Below are positions 27,232-36,644 of a stretch of DNA of 64,000 bases, piece by piece (within the stretch, counting starts at the first letter, position 1; each line of letters opens with the position of its first letter). The stretch covers positions 1,425,001-1,489,000 of the forward strand of contig NZ_JAUFQI010000001.1 of NCBI RefSeq assembly GCF_030409715.1, written 5' to 3'. The translations under genes were made by a program, and so were the position numbers. Under the pieces are notes generated by a model, which saw nothing but the letters and a program-made list of their open reading frames with translations, was not told the DNA's origin and ran no database searches. This DNA comes from Reinekea marina (GTDB lineage: Bacteria; Pseudomonadota; Gammaproteobacteria; Pseudomonadales; Natronospirillaceae).

Positions 27232-28929
27232 TTAAAGGGTTATGGTAATGCTTTGGCCTTTACGAGCAAAAGTGCAAGCTTTTAGCTCTTTATCAGTGAC
27301 CAATGGTGCATGGTTTATTGAGACATAACAATTTGGGTAGCAGCGCTGAGTCGCTTGAACGAAAGGGGGCTGTTCGCTGTAACGGGCCTGTTCAGCATTC
27401 GCTAAACGTTGCTTAATATCGGTGAGCATAAAATTAAGATCGGCCAACGCTTCAGTAATTTTCAAAGATTTTTTATGTGCAGAAGAGTTAAGCAACGCTA
27501 CCTGATCGGGCGGCAACGCATCGAGCAGTTGATGTAAACGAAGCAACTGCTCTGTTCGTTTTTCTTGTAAGAACAGTAATTTTTTAACATTCTGTTGCGG
27601 GTCGCTTTGCACAATGTGAAGGGTCGTCTTTTGATACGCAGGGCTACCGATCTCTTTGGCAATTATGCAATGGCCTGCCTGTATGTTACCACCGGCTAAT
27701 TGACCATGTCCTCCACTTTGACCAATGTAGAGACCTTGTTGAACGTTGACAAGGCTATTAAACACATACTCTTTAGCGTGAATATTATTAGCCGTTAATT
27801 TTACCTCGCTGGCGTATTTTAGTGTTAATTCACCCACGGCGGTAACAATACCTGCGTAGTCACTATTTGATTCTTTTTCGTCAGCTTTACTCGTAGCGTC
27901 TTCCTGTTTTGGGTTGGCATCGTGAGGGCTCTCTCCTATAACCCCTCCTTGCACGGTGATGTTAGCCCCGGATTTTAATACCGCTCGTTCAACCGTGCCT
28001 CTAACAAAAATGTCGCCACTGGCCTCTACGTGTAAGCCAGGTAATACATCGCCGGTAATCTCAACAGACCCATTAAAGGAAACGTGCCCAGTTGATAAGT
28101 CAACATTTTCAAACCGAAGCGTGGGCTCTACATTGACTTTACCTGGGGAATAAACGGGGTGACCGTCTATATCGGCTATCACCATATTGGGGTTATCAGG
28201 AGCAATGCTTGCGCCTTCAAAAGGCGTGTCAAAAGGTAAATCAACGCCATGTTCAGGCTGTACTATGTTGCCGAAAATATCTTGACCGACTTTTCCAGGC
28301 AGCGCCGCTATTCTCTCAAGCAACGGTGTTCCTTTAAGCACAGTTGAATAAATGCGACCCGCTAAAAAATCGATAGCATCGTCACTGTTAGGATCGGTCA
28401 GTTCACAAGAGGCATCAGACACTCGCTCTATAAATTGAGTATCCTGTCCACGCTGAGGTGCCAACCCAAGCGCAACATCGAATTCAGTGCTTTCCAAAGC
28501 CGAGACGGCTTGCTTTAACGCAGGTAAGATAATTCTTTTTTTAGCCACACCTTGTTGGGTTAAGGCCGTGAACAATTGTTCGGAAGAGGCTGGCTCACCA
28601 CCCATAGCCGGTGTCATGTGTGCAGTGGCTTTCATTTTGTCAGGGGAAATGGTGATGCTAAAAGAAGCGTCACGTCGATAACCAATGTCAACGCTATCCA
28701 ACGCACCTTGCTGAATATTGGCAAGAAATTTATCTATGAGCGGAAGCTGAATGTCCCAATGAGCCACTCCTAAGCGTTTAAGCGCGTCGAGTACGTGTTC
28801 GGTTGTAATAGTAGAAGGCGCAGGGTGTTCACTCGCGAGCTTAATGGATATAAGGCCGGTGTTTTGGTCAATATTAAAATTGAGCGCAGTAATGGCGCTG
28901 TTTGTTTGCGAAGAGTCGAGTGACGACAT
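27232..28929 (-). CDS. DUF342 (FapA) family protein
   Basis: A 565-residue protein of the DUF342/FapA group, which forms a right-handed beta-helix of polymer-type repeats. An N-terminal region (about 1-190) precedes the DUF342 core: KVGQDIFGN, IADIDGHPVYSPGKVNVEPTL, then GSVEITGDVLPGLHVEASGDIFVRGTVE and AVLKSGANITVQGGVIG. A charged linker (near 330-350) and a C-terminal coiled coil (about 460-520) follow. FapA proteins have been tied to flagellar number or envelope regulation in Vibrio, but no flagellar gene is nearby. Confidence 0.85.
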   Translation of the reverse strand: MSSLDSSQTNSAITALNFNIDQNTGLISIKLASEHPAPSTITTEHVLDALKRLGVAHWDIQLPLIDKFLANIQQGALDSVDIGYRRDASFSITISPDKMKATAHMTPAMGGEPASSEQLFTALTQQGVAKKRIILPALKQAVSALESTEFDVALGLAPQRGQDTQFIERVSDASCELTDPNSDDAIDFLAGRIYSTVLKGTPLLERIAALPGKVGQDIFGNIVQPEHGVDLPFDTPFEGASIAPDNPNMVIADIDGHPVYSPGKVNVEPTLRFENVDLSTGHVSFNGSVEITGDVLPGLHVEASGDIFVRGTVERAVLKSGANITVQGGVIGESPHDANPKQEDATSKADEKESNSDYAGIVTAVGELTLKYASEVKLTANNIHAKEYVFNSLVNVQQGLYIGQSGGHGQLAGGNIQAGHCIIAKEIGSPAYQKTTLHIVQSDPQQNVKKLLFLQEKRTEQLLRLHQLLDALPPDQVALLNSSAHKKSLKITEALADLNFMLTDIKQRLANAEQARYSEQPPFVQATQRCYPNCYVSINHAPLVTDKELKACTFARKGQSITITL

Positions 28930-28997
28930 GCTCAGTTAGGCTCTAATGAGTTACACACTCTAAAGTAAAGCAGTAAAAATTCAGTTAGCCAATGTCG

Positions 28998-29024
28998 GAG
29001 TGAAGCGCCTAAAGGGGCGCTTTA
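28998..29024. other. Hairpin between moeA and the DUF342 gene
   Basis: AAGCGCC and GGGCGCTT pair around 29003-29022. The T-run is weak on the plus side and absent on the minus side, so its use as a terminator for moeA is doubtful. Confidence 0.3.
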
Positions 29025-29040
29025 AATAGTAGATTCTTGG

Positions 29041-30276
29041 CTAACTCATCACTTCATCAAACAGCCAAAGGTTGACAACTTCCCCCGCATTGACTGAGCC
29101 TCTATCTTGTTCAAGCGCAATGTAGCAATTTGCATCGGCCATCGAAGATAAAATATGTGATCCTTGGGCAACGGTCGCTGTTTTCACTTCAACTCCTTCT
29201 TCACCGACAGACCAAATACCCCGTTGAAAATCCATACGGCCAGGCGCTTTTTTAAAGCTATTGGCGGCAATAGCCGGTAGAACCTTCATAGGCTTATAGC
29301 CAATGTTTTGATGCTGCCTAATAGCTTGCGCACCTAAAATATGGAAGGTCACAGCGGCTGAGACTGGGTTGCCTGGCAAGCCAATAAAATAGCTATTTGG
29401 CAGCTGACCAAAGGCAAAGGGCTTACCTGGTTTAATAGCAAGCTTCCAAAAATCAACACGACCCATTTGCTCTAACACGTCTTTAATGTAGTCCGCTTCG
29501 CCTACACTGACGCCGCCAGAGGTAATGACAAAATCACACTCGGCATCGGCAATGGCAAAGGCTTGCTTTATTTGCTCAAGGTCGTCCTCTATCATGCCGT
29601 AGTCAATAATGTCGACGTCTAGGTGCGACAACATGGCTTTAATAGACGGGCCGTTTGAGTTGTATATTTCGCCAAATTTAAGCGGTTGCCCAGGGTTTTT
29701 TAGTTCGCTGCCGGTTGAAATAATTCCGACTTTAGTTTTGGTAAATACTGAGACGCGATCAACGCCTGCGCTGGCCATTAAGGCAATGTGTGGTGGCTTC
29801 AAATGGGTCAACGGCGCAACGATGATTTGGTCATGCTCAATATCTTCACCAATGCAGCGAATGTTTTGACCTGCGCTGGGCGCTTGCGAAAACTGTACGG
29901 AACCATCGTGATTAACCGTGGCATTTTCTTGCATAATGACAGCATCAGCACCTTGTGGAACGGCCGCCCCGGTCATAATTCGAATTGCTTTAGTCGGCTC
30001 AAACTCGCTTTTAAATGGCAGCCCAGCAAATGATTTTCCTTGCACCTCCATCGGTTGATTTAGACGGAAATGTTGGCTCGATACGGCATAGCCATCCATT
30101 GCAGAATTATCAAAACTCGGTGCATTGCAATGAGAGCGAACTTCCGTTGCGCAGACTCGGTGTAGAGACGATTGTAGATCGACAAATTCGGTATGTTGAT
30201 TGGCGCTCACCAATTCTAGGAGTAGAGACAGTCCCTCATCTAATGGCATTAAGCCTGGTTGATCACAACAGCCCAT
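29041..30276 (-). CDS. moeA: Molybdopterin molybdotransferase MoeA
   Basis: A 411-residue cytosolic enzyme that inserts molybdate into adenylylated molybdopterin to give the molybdenum cofactor. It has the typical MoeA start with MPLDEGLSLLLELV, the FDNSAMDGYAV motif, IMTGAAVPQGADAVIMQE, and GIISTGSEL with YNSNGPSIKAML. The active-site block VITSGGVSVGEADYIKDVL follows, and then the C-terminal domain with GLPGNPVSAAVTFHI. AAGGAT lies 5 nt before the ATG. It starts 8 bp after the response-regulator gene, so the two form an operon divergent from nap, whose catalytic subunit needs this cofactor. Confidence 0.95.
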   Translation of the reverse strand: MGCCDQPGLMPLDEGLSLLLELVSANQHTEFVDLQSSLHRVCATEVRSHCNAPSFDNSAMDGYAVSSQHFRLNQPMEVQGKSFAGLPFKSEFEPTKAIRIMTGAAVPQGADAVIMQENATVNHDGSVQFSQAPSAGQNIRCIGEDIEHDQIIVAPLTHLKPPHIALMASAGVDRVSVFTKTKVGIISTGSELKNPGQPLKFGEIYNSNGPSIKAMLSHLDVDIIDYGMIEDDLEQIKQAFAIADAECDFVITSGGVSVGEADYIKDVLEQMGRVDFWKLAIKPGKPFAFGQLPNSYFIGLPGNPVSAAVTFHILGAQAIRQHQNIGYKPMKVLPAIAANSFKKAPGRMDFQRGIWSVGEEGVEVKTATVAQGSHILSSMADANCYIALEQDRGSVNAGEVVNLWLFDEVMS

Positions 30277-30284
30277 AGGTATCC

Positions 30285-30926
30285 TTAAATATTTTCGGTA
30301 TGTTCCAGTGCAAAAATAGCGGCTTCTACACGGGATCTTAAATTGAGTTTTGCCAGCAAGCGCTTTACGTGTACTTTAACAGTCCCCTCGGCAATCGCAA
30401 GACGATTGCCGATGTCCTTATTAGTTAACCCTTCTGCAATTAGGTGCAAAACATCGAGCTCTCGATCGGTCAATTCAGATATAACAGGGTGCCGACCTTC
30501 CGGCGCTTTACTTTGGTTTGCTTGTAATACAGACGCTTTAATGGAATCACTAAAGACAGGTTCACCCGTCATGCAACGCTTTACTGAAGCAACAAGTAAA
30601 TCAGGCTCAATGTCTTTTAGTAGATAGCCATCCGCACCAGCGCGAATGGCTTGATGAATATCATTGTTCGAGTTGGATGATGAAAAAACAACAATACGCG
30701 CAACACAACCGCTCGATTTTAACTGGCGCAATAGCGCTATGCCACCTTGACCAGGCATGTGCAAATTCAATAACACAATATCTGGTTCAGTTTCTTCCAT
30801 TTTTGCAATCGCAAAAGAAGCATCGCCAATATTAGCCACAATAGTGATGGCTGTATCTTGGGCGAACACATCCATTAAGCCTCGTCGCACAATCGGATGG
30901 TCATCAATGATGGCTAGTTTAATCAT
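30285..30926 (-). CDS. NarL/FixJ-type response regulator with Asn phosphoacceptor site
   Basis: A 213-residue two-domain regulator resembling NarP/NarL. The receiver domain (about 1-120) keeps the acidic pair D8-D9 (IIDDHP), the switch Ser (VVFSSS) and K104 (YLLKD). The phosphoacceptor is Asn54 (IVLLNLHMPG) where the family has Asp; the codon reads AAT. The LuxR-type helix-turn-helix (about 145-210, LTDRELDVLHLIAEGLTNKDIGNRL, then EGTVKVHVKRLLAKL) looks complete. It lies upstream of moeA and divergent from napEFDABC, so it probably controls nitrate-reduction genes, but by a phosphorylation-independent or altered mode. No sensor kinase of the NarX/Q type is in the window. Confidence 0.88.
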   Translation of the reverse strand: MIKLAIIDDHPIVRRGLMDVFAQDTAITIVANIGDASFAIAKMEETEPDIVLLNLHMPGQGGIALLRQLKSSGCVARIVVFSSSNSNNDIHQAIRAGADGYLLKDIEPDLLVASVKRCMTGEPVFSDSIKASVLQANQSKAPEGRHPVISELTDRELDVLHLIAEGLTNKDIGNRLAIAEGTVKVHVKRLLAKLNLRSRVEAAIFALEHTENI

Positions 30927-31013
30927 GGTTACCTTTGTGCCCTTTATGGGCTAATTGTCTCTGTACTCTAATGTATTACGGATAATAGCTACTAACAAAG
31001 TGGTAATTCATGC

Positions 31014-31035
31014 TTTCTTGACACGGGACAAGAAA
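31014..31035 (+). promoter_or_regulatory. FNR-like palindrome upstream of nap
   Basis: TTTCTTG and CAAGAAA form 7-bp arms around ACACGGGA. Within it, TTGAC-ACGG-GACAA resembles a degenerate FNR box (TTGAT-N4-ATCAA). Its centre (31024.5) is 21 bp upstream of the NarP-type site, close to the spacing of the two sites in E. coli napF. Confidence 0.45.
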
Positions 31036-31037
31036 GG

Positions 31038-31053
31038 TACCTCATAGGAGGTA
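31038..31053 (+). promoter_or_regulatory. NarP/NarL-type 7-2-7 operator upstream of nap
   Basis: TACCTCA-TA-GGAGGTA is two inverted heptamers close to the TACYYMT consensus, with the 2-bp spacing that NarP requires. It lies in the divergent region between the regulator and napE. Confidence 0.6.
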
Positions 31054-31075
31054 CGAGGATTATTTCATACTCTTC

Positions 31076-31081
31076 TAAGAT
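31076..31081 (+). promoter_or_regulatory. Candidate -10 element of the nap operon
   Basis: TAAGAT would place +1 near 31089. The FNR-like and NarP-type centres would then be about -64.5 and -44, as in the E. coli napF promoter. No -35 is needed for an activator-dependent promoter. Confidence 0.4.
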
Positions 31082-31125
31082 AGCCCTATCGAAAAGCGAC
31101 ACTATTTTCTTTAGGAGCCATAACT

Positions 31126-31278
31126 ATGTCGGATCTTGTTAAACAAAAGCAAAAAGAGCGCAATGCTTTTCTATTCATCACCGTCATTTTGTTTCCTTTA
31201 TTGACGGTCGCCATTGTCGGCGGCTATGGGTTCATCATCTGGATGTCCCAACTGTTATTTGGTTCACACACCTTTTAA
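31126..31278 (+). CDS. napE: NapE, small membrane protein of nitrate reductase operon
   Basis: A 50-residue protein (MSDLVKQKQKERNAFLF onward) with one hydrophobic helix (about 16-40) and the NapE-type ending GGYGFIIWMSQLLFG. NapE is a small inner-membrane protein of unknown biochemical role found at the head of many nap operons. AGGAG precedes the ATG by 8 nt. The stop overlaps the napF start (TAATG). Confidence 0.88.
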   Translation: MSDLVKQKQKERNAFLFITVILFPLLTVAIVGGYGFIIWMSQLLFGSHTF

Positions 31279-31775
31279 TGGCGATGAATGAACGAGTGAC
31301 CAGCCGGCGCAATTTATTGCGTGGTCAATGTTCAACGTCCTTGGTGGAAAAAGCATTAAGACCCCCTGGAGCCATAGATGAAGCGCTGTTCCTCGAAGCT
31401 TGTACACGGTGTGGCGATTGTATTAAGGCTTGCCCAGAGCAAGTGATTGCAAAAGGGGATGGAGGCTTCCCCAGTTTAGACTTTCGCTTGCGTGGCTGTA
31501 TCGGCTGCCAAGCCTGTTTAGAGTCGTGTCCAACCGTGGCTTTATCAGTAAACGAGCAAAGTATGCCTGCAGGCATCGCAAGAATAGATGAAAGTTGTTT
31601 GGCGCAAAAAGGAGTGACCTGTCAAAGCTGCAAAGACAGCTGCGAACCCGAAGCCATTCTTTTTAGCTGGGAAAACAAAACCCCGGTGCCTCGCATTGTG
31701 GTTGATCAGTGTACCGGGTGCGGCGAATGCGTATCGGTTTGTCCAAGCAACAGTATTTCAGTAGACCCAAATTAA
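31278..31775 (+). CDS. napF: Ferredoxin-type protein NapF
   Basis: A 165-residue cytoplasmic iron-sulfur protein thought to help mature NapA. Its 4Fe-4S motifs are CTRCGDCIKACP (C42-C52), CIGCQACLESCP (C74-C84) and CTGCGECVSVCP near 145-156. A fourth Cys group, CLAQKGVTCQSCKDSC, lies between the second and third. The N-terminal SRRNLLRG matches NapF proteins. The ATG at 31278 overlaps the napE stop; a second in-frame ATG is 6 bp on. Confidence 0.93.
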   Translation: MAMNERVTSRRNLLRGQCSTSLVEKALRPPGAIDEALFLEACTRCGDCIKACPEQVIAKGDGGFPSLDFRLRGCIGCQACLESCPTVALSVNEQSMPAGIARIDESCLAQKGVTCQSCKDSCEPEAILFSWENKTPVPRIVVDQCTGCGECVSVCPSNSISVDPN

Positions 31776-31791
31776 TTGAAAGGAAAGCGCC

Positions 31792-32154
31792 ATGAAAAAC
31801 GCCGTCACAATACAAAGCTGGAATGATGAAGAGCACATTGTCAGCGTCATCATTCATGCTCGTCCAGAGCGGCTCACGACGATTAACCTAGCCATGGAAG
31901 CCATTCCTGGCGTAGAGCGAGTTGCAAATGACGGTCTGGGAAAAGAAGTGATTTTAATCAGCGCGTCCAGTGCAAAAAAAGTCATGCAGCGTATTGAACA
32001 AATTCAAGAGTTAGAGGGTGTGCTCAGTGCATCGATGGTGGCGCATCATACTGAGACAGCGGAATCACTCGAAGAAGAAATAGAATTGTCATCATTGGTC
32101 AGGCAGCACAGCGAGCAAGCTAATGAATCACAAATAACGTCATCGCAAGCTTAA
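31792..32154 (+). CDS. napD: NapD chaperone
   Basis: A 120-residue cytoplasmic chaperone that binds the Tat signal peptide of NapA and delays export until the cofactor is loaded. [33 protein letters not shown] is the family-typical ferredoxin-like fold opening. The C-terminal 25 residues are a polar tail longer than in E. coli NapD. GAAAGGA precedes the start. It is placed between napF and napA. Confidence 0.92.
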   Translation: MKNAVTIQSWNDEEHIVSVIIHARPERLTTINLAMEAIPGVERVANDGLGKEVILISASSAKKVMQRIEQIQELEGVLSASMVAHHTETAESLEEEIELSSLVRQHSEQANESQITSSQA

Positions 32155-32167
32155 AGCAGGAGATAAC

Positions 32168-34663
32168 ATGAAGTTAACAAGAAGAGATGTAGTGAAAGCG
32201 CAAGCCGCTGCGGCGGCGGCATCTGTGGCTGGCATTTCACTGCCCACCCAAGCAAGCAACATGATTACCAGCAGCGCAGACAATAAAATTCATTGGGATA
32301 AAGCGCCTTGTCGTTTTTGCGGCACAGGTTGCACCGTTTCTGTTGGTACCAAGAACGGCAAGGTGGTTGCAACTCATGGCGATCAACTGGCCGAAGTTAA
32401 TCGTGGCCTAAACTGCATCAAAGGCTATTTTTTAGCAAAAATCATGTACGGCAAAGACCGCTTAACGCAGCCATTGTTACGCAAAAAAAATGGTACGTAC
32501 GATAAAAACGGTGAATTCACCCCGGTGTCTTGGGATGAAGCCTTCGACATTATGGCCGAAAAATGGAAAAAAACGCTGAAAGAAAAAGGACCAGAAGCCA
32601 TTGGCATGTTCGGCTCGGGTCAATGGACCGTATGGGAAGGCTATGCGGCCTCAAAGTTAATGAAGGCGGGCTTCCGTTCTAACAATATTGACCCTAACGC
32701 GCGTCACTGTATGGCGTCGGCCGTTGCGGGCTTTATGCGTACCTTTGGTATTGACGAGCCTATGGGCTGCTACGATGATTTAGAGCATGCCGATGCGTTC
32801 GTACTTTGGGGCTCAAACATGGCCGAAATGCACCCCATTTTATGGACTCGCCTCACAGATCGACGTTTATCGCACCCGCATGTCAAAGTGGCGGTAATGT
32901 CTACCTTTAAACATCGCAGTTTTGATTTAGCCGACATCCCGATGGTGTTTAAACCACAAACTGACTTGATCATTGCCAATGCCATTGCGAATTACATTAT
33001 TCAAAACAATAAAATTAACAAAGACTTCGTAGCGAAGCACGTTAACTTTAGAAAAGGCAACGATGATATTGGTTATGGCTTACGCCCGGAGCATCCATTA
33101 GAGCAGAAAGCTAAAAACAACGATAACGCAGGCGGCTCAGTAGGCATCGACTTCAACGCTTACGCTGAGTTTTTAAAGCCGTACACCATTTCTTATGCAG
33201 CGAAAGAATCCGGTGTGTCTGAGTCGGCTTTGATAGAGCTGGCAGAGCTGTATGCAAATCCAGATGTGAAGGTTATGTCTTTATGGACCATGGGTGTAAA
33301 CCAGCACACACGTGGTGTATGGATGAACAACATGATCTACAACTTGCATTTACTCACCGGAAAAATTTCAGAACCTGGCAACAGTCCGTTTTCATTAACG
33401 GGTCAACCGAGTGCCTGCGGTACGGCTCGTGAAGTAGGTACATTTGCACACCGTCTGCCAGCTGACTTGGTGGTGACAAATCCAAAACACAGAGCTTTTG
33501 CTGAAGAAATTTGGCGTTTACCCGAGGGTACTGTACCGGCCAAAGTCGGTGCACATGCAGCGCTACAAAACCGAAAATTAAAAGACGGTGAAATAAACTG
33601 TTACTGGGTGCAGGTGAATAACAACATGCAAGCGGCGGCAAACATGATGGAAGAAACCTACCCGGGTTACCGCAACCCTGATAATTTTATTGTCACCTCA
33701 GATGCATACCCAACAGTAACCTGTGAAGCCTCCGATTTAATTTTACCAACCGCAATGTGGGTAGAAAAAGAAGGCGCTTACGGCAATGCCGAACGTCGCA
33801 CTCAGTTTTGGCACCAGCTAACCAACGCGCCAGGTGAAGCGAAATCTGATTTATGGCAGTTGATGGAGTTTTCTAAACGATTCCAAACAGACGAAGTTTG
33901 GCCGGCTGAATTATTGGACGCGAATCCAGAATACAAAGGTAAGTCGTTGTTTGACGTTTTGTATCGAAACGGCAATGTGGATCGCTATGGCATGGACGAA
34001 GTTTATTCCGATTACGCAAACGATGAAGCAGAAGCCTTTGGCTTTTATGTACAAAAAGGTTTGTTTGAGGAGTATGCCCAGTTTGGTCGTGACCATGGCC
34101 ACGATTTAGCCCCCTTTGATCGCTATCATGAAGAGCGAGGCTTGCGTTGGCCGGTGGTGAACGGTAAAGAAACGCTTTGGCGTTACCGTGAAGGGTATGA
34201 CCCTTATGTCGAGCCTGGTCGTGGTGTGCATTTTTACGGAAAGCCCGATGGTCGAGCGATTATTTTTGCACTGCCGTATGAAGCACCGCCAGAAAGCCCA
34301 GATGATGAATTCGATCTATGGCTTTCAACGGGCCGCGTTTTAGAACATTGGCATTCAGGGTCGATGACACAACGGGTACCTGAATTGTATAAAGCCGTTC
34401 CCGATGCCTTATGTTATATGCATCCAGATGATGCCCAAGCCAGAGGCATGCGACGCGGGGATGAAGTCAAGGTTGTTTCCCGACGCGGCGAAATTAGAAC
34501 ACGGGTCGAGACACGTGGGCGGAATAAGCCGCCTCAAGGGCTAGTGTATGTGCCTTGGTTTGATGCAAGCCAACTTATTAACAAATGCACATTAGACGCG
34601 ACCGACCCGATCTCTAAACAGACCGACTACAAAAAATGCGCCGTAAAAGTGACTAAAGCTTAA
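32168..34663 (+). CDS. napA: Periplasmic nitrate reductase catalytic subunit
   Basis: An 831-residue molybdoenzyme that reduces nitrate to nitrite in the periplasm. The Tat signal has the twin-arginine motif TRRDVVKA (R5-R6) and an Ala-rich h-region, with cleavage near residue 30. The [4Fe-4S] cluster ligands are C48, C51, C55 and C83 ([15 protein letters not shown]). The molybdenum ligand is C181 ([10 protein letters not shown]). The C-terminal domain closes with [23 protein letters not shown], as in NapA. The length equals that of well-studied NapA proteins. It sits in the napEFDABC operon, and the upstream AGGAG gives a clear start. Confidence 0.97.
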   Translation: MKLTRRDVVKAQAAAAAASVAGISLPTQASNMITSSADNKIHWDKAPCRFCGTGCTVSVGTKNGKVVATHGDQLAEVNRGLNCIKGYFLAKIMYGKDRLTQPLLRKKNGTYDKNGEFTPVSWDEAFDIMAEKWKKTLKEKGPEAIGMFGSGQWTVWEGYAASKLMKAGFRSNNIDPNARHCMASAVAGFMRTFGIDEPMGCYDDLEHADAFVLWGSNMAEMHPILWTRLTDRRLSHPHVKVAVMSTFKHRSFDLADIPMVFKPQTDLIIANAIANYIIQNNKINKDFVAKHVNFRKGNDDIGYGLRPEHPLEQKAKNNDNAGGSVGIDFNAYAEFLKPYTISYAAKESGVSESALIELAELYANPDVKVMSLWTMGVNQHTRGVWMNNMIYNLHLLTGKISEPGNSPFSLTGQPSACGTAREVGTFAHRLPADLVVTNPKHRAFAEEIWRLPEGTVPAKVGAHAALQNRKLKDGEINCYWVQVNNNMQAAANMMEETYPGYRNPDNFIVTSDAYPTVTCEASDLILPTAMWVEKEGAYGNAERRTQFWHQLTNAPGEAKSDLWQLMEFSKRFQTDEVWPAELLDANPEYKGKSLFDVLYRNGNVDRYGMDEVYSDYANDEAEAFGFYVQKGLFEEYAQFGRDHGHDLAPFDRYHEERGLRWPVVNGKETLWRYREGYDPYVEPGRGVHFYGKPDGRAIIFALPYEAPPESPDDEFDLWLSTGRVLEHWHSGSMTQRVPELYKAVPDALCYMHPDDAQARGMRRGDEVKVVSRRGEIRTRVETRGRNKPPQGLVYVPWFDASQLINKCTLDATDPISKQTDYKKCAVKVTKA

Positions 34664-34673
34664 GGAGAATAAA

Positions 34674-35126
34674 ATGAAGATATTAGCAACCTTAGTGTCA
34701 CTGGTTTTGTTTGCAAGCCTCGCTGTGGCCGACAATGAAGTCTCTACTCTACGAGGACCAGCCGAGTTGTTAGACAACAATGATGCACCTCGAATGGCAA
34801 AAGAACAAAACGACGACTTACGTAGAACGCGTGATTATCCAATGGCGCCACCCACCGTGCCTCATAAAATTAATGGTTACCAGATCGACTTAAACGTGAA
34901 TAAGTGTTTGTCGTGTCATAACCGCCAACGCGTAGCCGACTCGCAAGCGCCCATGATTTCGGTCACGCATTTTATGAACCGAGATGGAAACTTTTTGGCT
35001 GATGTATCTCCAAATAGATATTTTTGTACTCAGTGCCATGCATCGCAACTCGATGTAAAACCGCTGTTAGACAATGAGTTTATCAGTATGGATGAAATTA
35101 TTCGTCAATCTGGTGAGAACCACTAA
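34674..35126 (+). CDS. napB: Diheme cytochrome c NapB
   Basis: A 150-residue periplasmic electron-transfer subunit of nitrate reductase. The signal peptide covers about residues 1-19 (ending SLAVA). Two c-type heme sites are CLSCH (C78-C81) and CTQCH (C118-C121), with the family motif NKCLSCHNRQRVADSQAPMISVTHF. It takes electrons from NapC and passes them to NapA. It starts 10 bp after napA with AAGGAG upstream. Confidence 0.95.
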   Translation: MKILATLVSLVLFASLAVADNEVSTLRGPAELLDNNDAPRMAKEQNDDLRRTRDYPMAPPTVPHKINGYQIDLNVNKCLSCHNRQRVADSQAPMISVTHFMNRDGNFLADVSPNRYFCTQCHASQLDVKPLLDNEFISMDEIIRQSGENH

Positions 35127-35135
35127 GGAGCGGTT

Positions 35136-35738
35136 ATGTGGCAAAAACTTAAAGTATTCATAATTGGCTTTTGGCAGGTATTAGCAAAGCCTTCAGTGCA
35201 TTACTCTCTTGGTTTTTTAACCTTGGCCGGGTTCATCGCGGGGGTGATTTTCTGGGGAGGTTTTAACACAGCCTTAGAATATGCCAACACCGAAGAGTTT
35301 TGCATTAGCTGTCATGAAATGGCCGATAATCCATACGCTGAGTTAAAAGAAACCATTCATTTCTCGAATCGCTCGGGCGTTAGAGCCATGTGCTCAGATT
35401 GCCATGTTCCGCATGAGTGGACTTATAAAATAGCTCGTAAAATGCAAGCGTCTAAAGAGGTGTGGGGCAAGATTTTTGGCACCATCAATACGCGTGAAAA
35501 GTTCTTAGATAAACGACGTGAGTTGGCAGAACACGAATGGGCTAGATTCAAAGCAAACGATTCACTGGAGTGCCGTAATTGCCATGAATTTGATGCAATG
35601 GATTTTACCGCCCAAAGCCCAAGAGCCTCTGATCAGCATAGTACAGCGCTAGCCACAGGTGAAAAAACCTGTATTGATTGCCACAAAGGCATCGCGCATC
35701 AACTACCAGATATGACGGGTGTTCCGGGCTGGGAGTAA
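35136..35738 (+). CDS. napC: Tetraheme quinol dehydrogenase NapC
   Basis: A 200-residue membrane-anchored cytochrome c of the NapC/NirT family, which oxidises quinol and reduces NapB. One N-terminal membrane helix (about 23-45) precedes four heme sites: CISCH (56-60), CSDCH (86-90), CRNCH (146-150) and CIDCH (179-183). It is the last gene of the nap operon. napG and napH are absent, so electron entry depends on NapC alone. GGAG precedes the ATG, and a terminator follows. Confidence 0.95.
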   Translation: MWQKLKVFIIGFWQVLAKPSVHYSLGFLTLAGFIAGVIFWGGFNTALEYANTEEFCISCHEMADNPYAELKETIHFSNRSGVRAMCSDCHVPHEWTYKIARKMQASKEVWGKIFGTINTREKFLDKRRELAEHEWARFKANDSLECRNCHEFDAMDFTAQSPRASDQHSTALATGEKTCIDCHKGIAHQLPDMTGVPGWE

Positions 35739-35766
35739 TCTAAACGTTTGTTAGAGAGTTGTTAAT

Positions 35767-35802
35767 AACCCAAGTTCTGATTGGCTCAGGCTTGGGTTTT
35801 TT
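35767..35802 (+). terminator. Rho-independent terminator of the nap operon
   Basis: AACCCAAG pairs with CTTGGGTT across a 16-nt loop, followed by a T-run; 28 nt after napC. Confidence 0.85.
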
Positions 35803-35849
35803 ATGGCCTGTGATAAAGTGCGGCTCATATTATTAATTGGCAGCATAAA

Positions 35850-36563
35850 ATGAAAAAATTATTACTACTTGTTGGCGGCTCTGCAGGGTTAGGTGAGGCG
35901 CTTTATAGCCACTATAAAAATTTGGACTATGACATAGTTGAGTTCAGTCGTAGCGGTCAGCAACCGGAACATGTTTTCTTAGATATGTCTCGTAAAGAGA
36001 CGGCCATAGATACCATCGACCTACAGTTTGCTCAGCTTGCTAAACAGCCTTGGCAGGAAATTGTATTGATCATCAACGCGGCGCAAATCGGGCCAATTGG
36101 CGAGCTTGCGATGAGTGAACCCAAGCAGTGGTGGCAAAATATAGAAGTCAATTTAACATTGCCCATTTCTATAATGGGCCGCTTTCAAACGCATTTTCAA
36201 GCCGTTGAAGCACCCAAAAATATTGCCTTTGTCTCCTCGGGTGCGGCTACGTCCGTCATTGAAGGCTGGAGTTTGTACAGCGCTACTAAAGCTGGTGTTG
36301 AGCATTTTATTCGCGTGGTCGCGCAAGAGCAGAGCTCGAAATCGAATCCGATAACACCGGTTATTTTGAACCCCGGTATTATGGATACTCAAATGCAAGC
36401 CACTATTCGCAGCTCGAGCGAAGCACAATTTTCAAACGTAGATTGGTTTAAGCAAGCCCATGAAACGGGGCAATTGGCTAGCCCAGCCACGGTTGCCGGC
36501 AATATAGCTGCAGTGTTATCTGGCAAGCTCGAAGCCGGGCAAGTTTATGATGTTTCTGGCTAA
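35850..36563 (+). CDS. Short-chain dehydrogenase/reductase
   Basis: A 237-residue classical SDR oxidoreductase. The cofactor motif is GGSAGLGEA (about 9-17), the NAAQIG segment stands for NNAG, and the catalytic Ser-Tyr-Lys is seen as FVSSGAA and YSATKAGVEHF. LNPGIMDTQMQ near 172 is the typical PG motif. The overall pattern resembles sepiapterin/benzil reductase-type SDRs, but the substrate is unknown. It is separated from nap by a terminator. Confidence 0.85.
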   Translation: MKKLLLLVGGSAGLGEALYSHYKNLDYDIVEFSRSGQQPEHVFLDMSRKETAIDTIDLQFAQLAKQPWQEIVLIINAAQIGPIGELAMSEPKQWWQNIEVNLTLPISIMGRFQTHFQAVEAPKNIAFVSSGAATSVIEGWSLYSATKAGVEHFIRVVAQEQSSKSNPITPVILNPGIMDTQMQATIRSSSEAQFSNVDWFKQAHETGQLASPATVAGNIAAVLSGKLEAGQVYDVSG

Positions 36564-36644
36564 AGAAACGTTTAAAAACCAACGAACCCAGCTACAATAG
36601 CGCCACTTAACATTGACCATTGATTGATGCCCTCAGGAGCAAAT

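Noticed and set aside
31325..31576. Minus-strand frame inside napF
   Set aside because: It overlaps an unambiguous ferredoxin gene in an intact nap operon.
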